Assembly (NCBI GenBank): GCA_018900295.1
Contig: JAHIGH010000098.1
Location: 1-9,170, forward strand
From: Patescibacteria group bacterium
GTDB taxonomy: Bacteria; Patescibacteriota; Microgenomatia; Levybacterales; UBA12049
Direction of reading: 5' to 3'
DNA: 9,170 nucleotides
Part shown: piece after piece, positions 5,419 through 9,170 of the stretch
How positions within the stretch are numbered: the first letter of the stretch is position 1
How the letters are laid out: each line of letters opens with the position of its first letter
Translations under genes and position numbers: made by a program
The notes under the pieces: model-generated
Databases searched by the model: none
What the model saw: only the letters and a program-made list of their open reading frames with translations
Told to the model about the DNA's origin: nothing

Positions 5419-7857
5419 TTATAGCGAGTATTTTTGGAGGAAGAGGCGTTTGGCCATGTCGATGAAGAAAAGATAAGCAACAATGATTATAATCAGGAAA
5501 ACAAAATAAAGCGGGGGCAGAGCGACAAAACCGAGAGAAGCCGCCAAGGGGCTGAATGGCAACGCAATACCAACGCCGACAATACCAAGAGAGGTAATGA
5601 TGAGCCATTTGCTTGGTTTGCTTTTATAGAAAGGCTTTTTGACAGTCCGAATAACAAAGACTATCAGGACTTGGGTGGCAAGGGATTCTACAAACCATCC
5701 TGTTTGGAAAAGTTTTTCCTGCGCGTGAAAAACAAGAAGCAACATACTGAATGTCAAATAATCAAAGATTGAACTTAGAGGACCGAAGAAAAGCATGTAA
5801 TTTTTGATGAACTCAATATTCCAGTGTCTGGGCTTGACCAGGGACTCATGATCCACGTTGTCTGTGGGGACGGATAATTGAGCTACGTCATAAAGGGCGT
5901 TGGTTAATAATATCTGAACAGGCATCATCGGCAGAAAGGGCAGGAAAGCAGAGGCTCCGGCAGCAGAAAACATATTGCCGAAATTGGAACTGGCAGCGAT
6001 CATAATATATTTAATAGTATTGCTAAAAGTCCGCCTGCCCTCACGTATTCCGTCATTGATAACGTCAATTCCTTTACGGAGGAGCACGACGGAAGCAGCC
6101 TCTTTGGCTACATCAACAGCGGTATTCACGGAAATTCCAACATCCGCGTTATGGAGAGCCGGAAGGTCGTTTATCCCGTCTCCCAGAAACCCCACCGTAT
6201 GACCGTTCGCTTGCAAGGCTTTGATTATTTTCAATTTTTGAAGAGGAAGGACTCTGGCAAATATATCAACAGTGTTGACAATGTGCCTGAGTTCCGGATC
6301 AGATAATTTTTCTAATTGCGGGCCTGTCAGCACACGCTTAACATCCATGCCGACTTCCTGACAAATTTTTTTCGTGACAATTTCATTGTCTCCTGTAACT
6401 ATTTTTACAAATACATTTAAATTCTTAAGCTGTATCAAAGCTTCTTTTGCTGTTTTCTTGGGAATATCAAGGAATGTTATGTATCCTATAAGGGAAAGAC
6501 CGCAAACGTCATCCCAGGAATATTTTTCTTTTTCGGCAACCGGCTTATTTGCAACAGCAATGATACGCAAGCCTTGTTCGCGAAGTTGGTCTAATTTTTG
6601 GACCAAACCATGTTTGTCCGTAATATTTTTACACAGAGGGATAATTGATTCGGGCGCGCCTTTTGTAATAAGCACAATTTCTTTATTGTCCCTGATTGCA
6701 GAAAAATTCATCTTGCGGTTATAATCGAACTCTTCTTCGTAAAGCTTCTTAAAGCCGGTATTTATATATAGTTTTTCCTTTATCGCATGTTCCCACAGCG
6801 CCACATCAATCGCATTTCCTGTTACTTTTTTGTGAACTATCGCGTTATTGCAAAGAAGCGAGGCTGTAAGAACTTGGATGTCTTTTTTTCCATGTATATT
6901 GATATACTCAACAACATCAATTTTGCCCTCTGTCAATGTTCCTGTTTTATCAGAACAAAGCACATCAATATTTCCCAGGTTCTCAAGCGAGAGAAGCCTT
7001 TTTACGACTACATGCTTTTTGGCAAGCTTTCCCGCTCCGGCCGACAGGCTGACAGTGACAATAACCGGCAAAAGCTCGGGCGTGATACCTACGGCAACCG
7101 CCAGGGCGAAAAGAACGGAATTAAGAATATCGTGTTTTAAAAGTGCGTTGACAAGAAAAATTGCTATAGTTAAGACTATGACGAATTTTATTATCAAGTT
7201 CCCTAATTTGGTCAAGCCGACTTGAAATTCCGTGGTTGGCTTGATAAAAGCCGCGCTTTTGGCAATTTTCCCAAACTGTGTTTCTTTTCCGATTTGGATA
7301 ACGACGCCTTTTCCGGAACCACTCTCAACGATTGTTCCCATAAAGCCCAGGTTATTTGCGCCCGTACTTTGCTTGAAAACTGTTTGTGATTCGCCGGTAA
7401 GAGCGGATTCATTCACTTCGAGAGAGCGGGTTTCGATGAAGCACAGGTCAGCAGGAATGATACTGCCTTGAAACAAAAGAACAATATCTCCGATAGTTAA
7501 TTGTGACACGGGTATCTCCTGCTTTTCGCCATTTCGAATAACAAGAGCTAAAGGCGCGATTTTTTTCATTAGCCCTTCTACTGTCCTTTCGGCAGAGTAT
7601 TCATTCCAGAATCCGAGGAATATACTGACCATAATTACCCCAAAGATATAAAAAGAACTTGTACGATCGCCTAAAAGGAAGGAGATAAACGTTGCAGCCG
7701 CGAGAATAATGAGGAGCGGGTTTCCTGTCAGCTGTCTATATAAAAGCGAGAAGGAGTTGAATTTTTTGGTTTGGAGTACATTCAACCCATATTGTTCTTG
7801 TCTCAAGGAAACCTGACTATCATTCAATCCTGAATCGCTTTCGGTTGGTAAGGGCAT
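5419..7857 (-). CDS. mgtA: Magnesium-translocating P-type ATPase (MgtA type, P3B)
   Basis: ATP-driven Mg2+ uptake across the inner membrane. It has 812 residues; E. coli MgtA has about 898, the difference being mainly a shorter N-terminus. Visible in order: helices at about 45-62 and 68-86; the actuator loop TGES (154-157); helices at about 219-239 and 246-272 with GITPELLP; the phosphorylation site CSDKTGTLT with D303; KGAPE (399-403) in the nucleotide domain; TGDNE (from T488); GDGIND (559-564). Six more helices follow. NFGN (625-628) and NALYD (653-657) are the MgtA-type ion-pathway motifs, and the C-terminus GIALPFSPLA closely resembles enterobacterial MgtA. It lies 18 bp after mscS on the same strand, so probably in one operon. 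A CATAAT box ending 6 nt before the ATG could also give it its own leaderless transcript. No riboswitch-like leader fits in the gap. Confidence 0.95.
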   Translation of the reverse strand: MPLPTESDSGLNDSQVSLRQEQYGLNVLQTKKFNSFSLLYRQLTGNPLLIILAAATFISFLLGDRTSSFYIFGVIMVSIFLGFWNEYSAERTVEGLMKKIAPLALVIRNGEKQEIPVSQLTIGDIVLLFQGSIIPADLCFIETRSLEVNESALTGESQTVFKQSTGANNLGFMGTIVESGSGKGVVIQIGKETQFGKIAKSAAFIKPTTEFQVGLTKLGNLIIKFVIVLTIAIFLVNALLKHDILNSVLFALAVAVGITPELLPVIVTVSLSAGAGKLAKKHVVVKRLLSLENLGNIDVLCSDKTGTLTEGKIDVVEYINIHGKKDIQVLTASLLCNNAIVHKKVTGNAIDVALWEHAIKEKLYINTGFKKLYEEEFDYNRKMNFSAIRDNKEIVLITKGAPESIIPLCKNITDKHGLVQKLDQLREQGLRIIAVANKPVAEKEKYSWDDVCGLSLIGYITFLDIPKKTAKEALIQLKNLNVFVKIVTGDNEIVTKKICQEVGMDVKRVLTGPQLEKLSDPELRHIVNTVDIFARVLPLQKLKIIKALQANGHTVGFLGDGINDLPALHNADVGISVNTAVDVAKEAASVVLLRKGIDVINDGIREGRRTFSNTIKYIMIAASSNFGNMFSAAGASAFLPFLPMMPVQILLTNALYDVAQLSVPTDNVDHESLVKPRHWNIEFIKNYMLFFGPLSSIFDYLTFSMLLLVFHAQEKLFQTGWFVESLATQVLIVFVIRTVKKPFYKSKPSKWLIITSLGIVGVGIALPFSPLAASLGFVALPPLYFVFLIIIIVAYLFFIDMAKRLFLQKYSL

Positions 7858-7875
7858 ATTTAATTATGATGGATA

Positions 7876-8655
7876 TTAGCCAAGGGTGATTTTGTTTTTC
7901 TCGAAGTTTTTTTTCACTAAATAGCGGTATTTTCTCGCAACGCTCGCGCGTAATCCGGGACTAGTAACAATCTTTCCCCGCAGAATCATCTTTCCGTCTA
8001 CTTTAAACTCCTCAATTCCTTTAACACTTAGTCCGGGAAAAAGGAAATCAGATAACTCTTTATCTTTACCCAGTTCTTTCAATGCGTCCTGCATCGCATT
8101 GATCGTCAAATCAATATCCTGGTCAGATTTTACCGGAATATCCACATTCATGTATGATTTATGGCGGGAAAAATTTATTACTTTTTTTACCTGGCCGTTG
8201 GGGATGATATACAATTCCCCGCTATCCCCGCGGATTGTCAGGGTTTTAAACCCTATTTTTTCAATCTCTCCTTCCGCGTCATCAACTTTTATATAATCTC
8301 CAACAGCAATCGAATCCTGCGTCAGTAGGAAAATACCATTAATTAAGTCTTCAATAATAGTTCTAGCACTAATTCCTATACTTACACCGATAATACCTGC
8401 TGATGCCAAGAGGGGAGTAATATCAATTTTAAGTGTAGTGAGGATGAGGTAAAGGGCAATGGTGTAAACAGCTATTCGTATTGCGCTATGTAAAATAGTT
8501 GCGTATGTGCGCGCACGTCTATTGTCCAAGCTTTTGGGTATTTTGATAAATAGGCGCAAAACTTTATCAATGACAATTGCGATAAGCAGTATCGAGGAAA
8601 CTGAAAATAATGTTCCCGCCATTTCCTGTGAGATAGGGAGATTAATATCCGGCAT
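7876..8655 (-). CDS. mscS: Small-conductance mechanosensitive channel (MscS family)
   Basis: Inner-membrane channel that opens under membrane tension and releases solutes after hypo-osmotic shock. It has 259 residues, slightly shorter than E. coli MscS (286), giving the minimal three-helix form. Helices lie at about 13-36, 57-75 and 80-113. The third is the pore helix, with small residues in LLASAGIIGVSIGISA and then the amphipathic TIIEDLINGIFLL. The cytoplasmic beta domain follows: VGDYIKV (118-124), GEIEKIGFKTLTIR (129-142) and IPNGQV (151-156), the strongest family signature. The alpha/beta vestibule domain runs to the end. A near-consensus promoter places transcription start on the ATG. 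Downstream is mgtA after 18 bp; pairing a tension-gated channel with a Mg2+ pump suggests a shared envelope or ion-stress role, which is inference. Confidence 0.94.
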   Translation of the reverse strand: MPDINLPISQEMAGTLFSVSSILLIAIVIDKVLRLFIKIPKSLDNRRARTYATILHSAIRIAVYTIALYLILTTLKIDITPLLASAGIIGVSIGISARTIIEDLINGIFLLTQDSIAVGDYIKVDDAEGEIEKIGFKTLTIRGDSGELYIIPNGQVKKVINFSRHKSYMNVDIPVKSDQDIDLTINAMQDALKELGKDKELSDFLFPGLSVKGIEEFKVDGKMILRGKIVTSPGLRASVARKYRYLVKKNFEKNKITLG

Positions 8656-8661
8656 ACTTTT

Positions 8662-8690
8662 AGCATAAGGTTACAGGTATTTTCTGTCAA
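8662..8690 (-). promoter_or_regulatory. Promoter of mscS-mgtA
   Basis: On the minus strand: perfect TTGACA (8685-8690), exactly 17 bp, then TATGCT (8662-8667, four of six consensus matches). The last base of the -10 is 7 nt from the A of the mscS ATG (8655), so the transcript is predicted to begin at the start codon. Confidence 0.7.
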
Positions 8691-8871
8691 GAACTTTGAC
8701 CCACCTGCACTTTGTAATTTACTCATAAATTAGCCACAATAAAACAAAGCTATGATTTTATTCAAGGAAATCTTTTACCCAAAATTGTAAAGCGGCATCG
8801 TGGATTATTTCTGTTTGGATTTGAAGCACATTAATAATCTGAAAAATTTTTACCGGATTAAAAAGGAGCAA
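8691..8871. other. Intergenic region without a recognised gene
   Basis: All frames on both strands are short or broken and nothing resembles a known family. The only structure I noticed is a 7-bp A/T-only inverted repeat (8738-8744 with 8756-8762, 11-nt loop), too weak to call. An AAGGAG (8863-8868) at the right end precedes the ATG described next. I found no tRNA, riboswitch or clear terminator. Confidence 0.5.
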
Positions 8872-9036
8872 ATGTTTAAAATTCTTTTATGGTTTTCAAT
8901 TCTTACTCTATAGTTAGCGTTCTTCCTTGATGAAGCAAAGCAAAATATCTTAAGACAAGAATAAATCAGAAAAGAAGAAAAAAAACTTGCGATTACCAGA
9001 TATTTTGCGGAAAGTATACAGTTTGAGCTTTTTTTG
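8872..9036 (+). pseudogene. Possible decayed small membrane-protein gene
   Basis: An AAGGAG (8863-8868) precedes an ATG at 8872. The frame reads MFKILLWFSILTL, stop (TAG 8911-8913), LAFFLDEAKQNILRQE, stop (TAA 8962-8964), IRKEEKKLAITRYFAESIQF and on to a TAA at 9037-9039. Ignoring the two internal stops gives a plausible short protein: one N-terminal membrane helix followed by a charged helical segment. Single-base changes would explain both stops. Equally, in AT-rich DNA 55 codons with two stops can arise by chance, so the call is weak. No family is recognised. It ends near the presumed edge of the insertion sequence, which may have truncated it. Confidence 0.25.
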
Positions 9037-9117
9037 TAACACCAATATGATAATGTCCTCTTTAGCCCATATAGAAATGTCCGGTTTTCATCCCTCATAC
9101 TAAAAGATGGCAGGAGC

Positions 9118-9126
9118 GAGGGGGTG
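9118..9126 (+). promoter_or_regulatory. Strong ribosome-binding site of the transposase
   Basis: GAGGGGGTG ending four bases before the ATG at 9131. It matches the 16S rRNA 3' tail at nearly every position and is the strongest Shine-Dalgarno in the window, unlike most resident genes here. Confidence 0.65.
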
Positions 9127-9130
9127 AAAA

Positions 9131-9170
9131 ATGAAACAAGTAATTTTGAGTATGAAAGAATCAGAACGAA
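9131..9170 (+). CDS. Transposase N-terminus (partial, runs off the right edge)
   Basis: Only 13 codons are visible, reading MKQVILSMKESER. This closely resembles the start of ISNCY/IS1202-type transposases, which open with a similar short strand and an MKExE(R/K) segment before a helix-turn-helix and, further on, a DDE integrase core. The strong ribosome-binding site just upstream supports the start. The repeated AATGTCC motif 50-80 bp upstream fits an IS end. With so few residues this is recognition of a pattern rather than proof; another small DNA-binding protein is possible. Confidence 0.5.
   Translation, partial: MKQVILSMKESER

Larger units (their letters stand above)
9040..9170 (+). mobile_element. 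Left end of an insertion sequence, probably ISNCY/IS1202-like (continues beyond window)
   Basis: Upstream of the partial transposase is about 90 bp of untranslated sequence in which AATGTCC occurs twice in direct orientation (9052-9058 and 9076-9082, 24 bp apart), as expected for transposase-binding sites at an IS end. The exact boundary and any target-site duplication cannot be fixed because the other end lies outside the window; 9040 is an approximate start. The family assignment rests on the transposase N-terminus. Confidence 0.45.

Noticed and set aside
6848..7225. Plus-strand open frames opposite the ATPase
   Set aside because: They mirror a well-conserved P-type ATPase on the minus strand and have no recognisable protein features.
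8738..8762. Small inverted repeat as a terminator or operator
   Set aside because: Seven A/T-only pairs around an 11-nt loop are expected by chance in sequence of this composition.
3796..9039. Reassignment of TAA/TAG to an amino acid to explain the interrupted sigma gene and the 8872 frame
   Set aside because: TAA is the plain terminator of the reductase, synthase, toxin, ATPase and channel genes, and TGA ends the antitoxin and sigma frames. Point mutation or sequence error is simpler.

Overview
The window most likely comes from an uncultured bacterium with a moderately AT-rich genome. A sigma-70 family gene and recognisable -35/-10 promoters point to Bacteria, yet the first third carries an archaeal-type upper mevalonate pathway. 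That combination, with very small genes and short intergenic gaps, fits candidate-phylum lineages such as Patescibacteria/CPR. This placement is inference: no rRNA or other marker gene is present.

Region 1 (1-3556, minus strand) is the mevalonate block, transcribed HMG-CoA reductase, then HMG-CoA synthase, then a thiolase that runs off the left edge about ten residues short of its end. Together these turn acetyl-CoA into mevalonate. A DUF35 scaffold gene is the expected next neighbour outside the window. Both spacers inside the block are filled by copies of one AT-rich imperfect palindrome, and a 7-bp tandem repeat is translated inside the reductase.

Region 2 (3557-4677, plus strand) starts from a 59-bp divergent promoter region. 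It holds an ECF-like sigma factor gene interrupted by a single in-frame TAA, followed by two overlapping genes for small membrane proteins, one of which is a candidate anti-sigma factor. Region 3 (4678-5393, plus strand) is a ribbon-helix-helix antitoxin/PIN toxin pair with a short direct repeat in its promoter.

Region 4 (5419-8655, minus strand) is a two-gene unit: an MscS-type mechanosensitive channel followed 18 bp later by an MgtA-type Mg2+ P-type ATPase. The ATPase converges on the toxin gene. Region 5 (8656-9170) is mostly non-coding, with a possible decayed small membrane-protein gene and, at the right edge, the beginning of an insertion sequence with the first 13 codons of its transposase.

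A theme across the window is that the first gene of each unit tends to have a -10 box ending about 6-7 nt before its ATG and no ribosome-binding site. This suggests leaderless mRNAs. Two downstream genes and the transposase have clear Shine-Dalgarno sequences. I see no tRNA, rRNA or CRISPR array.
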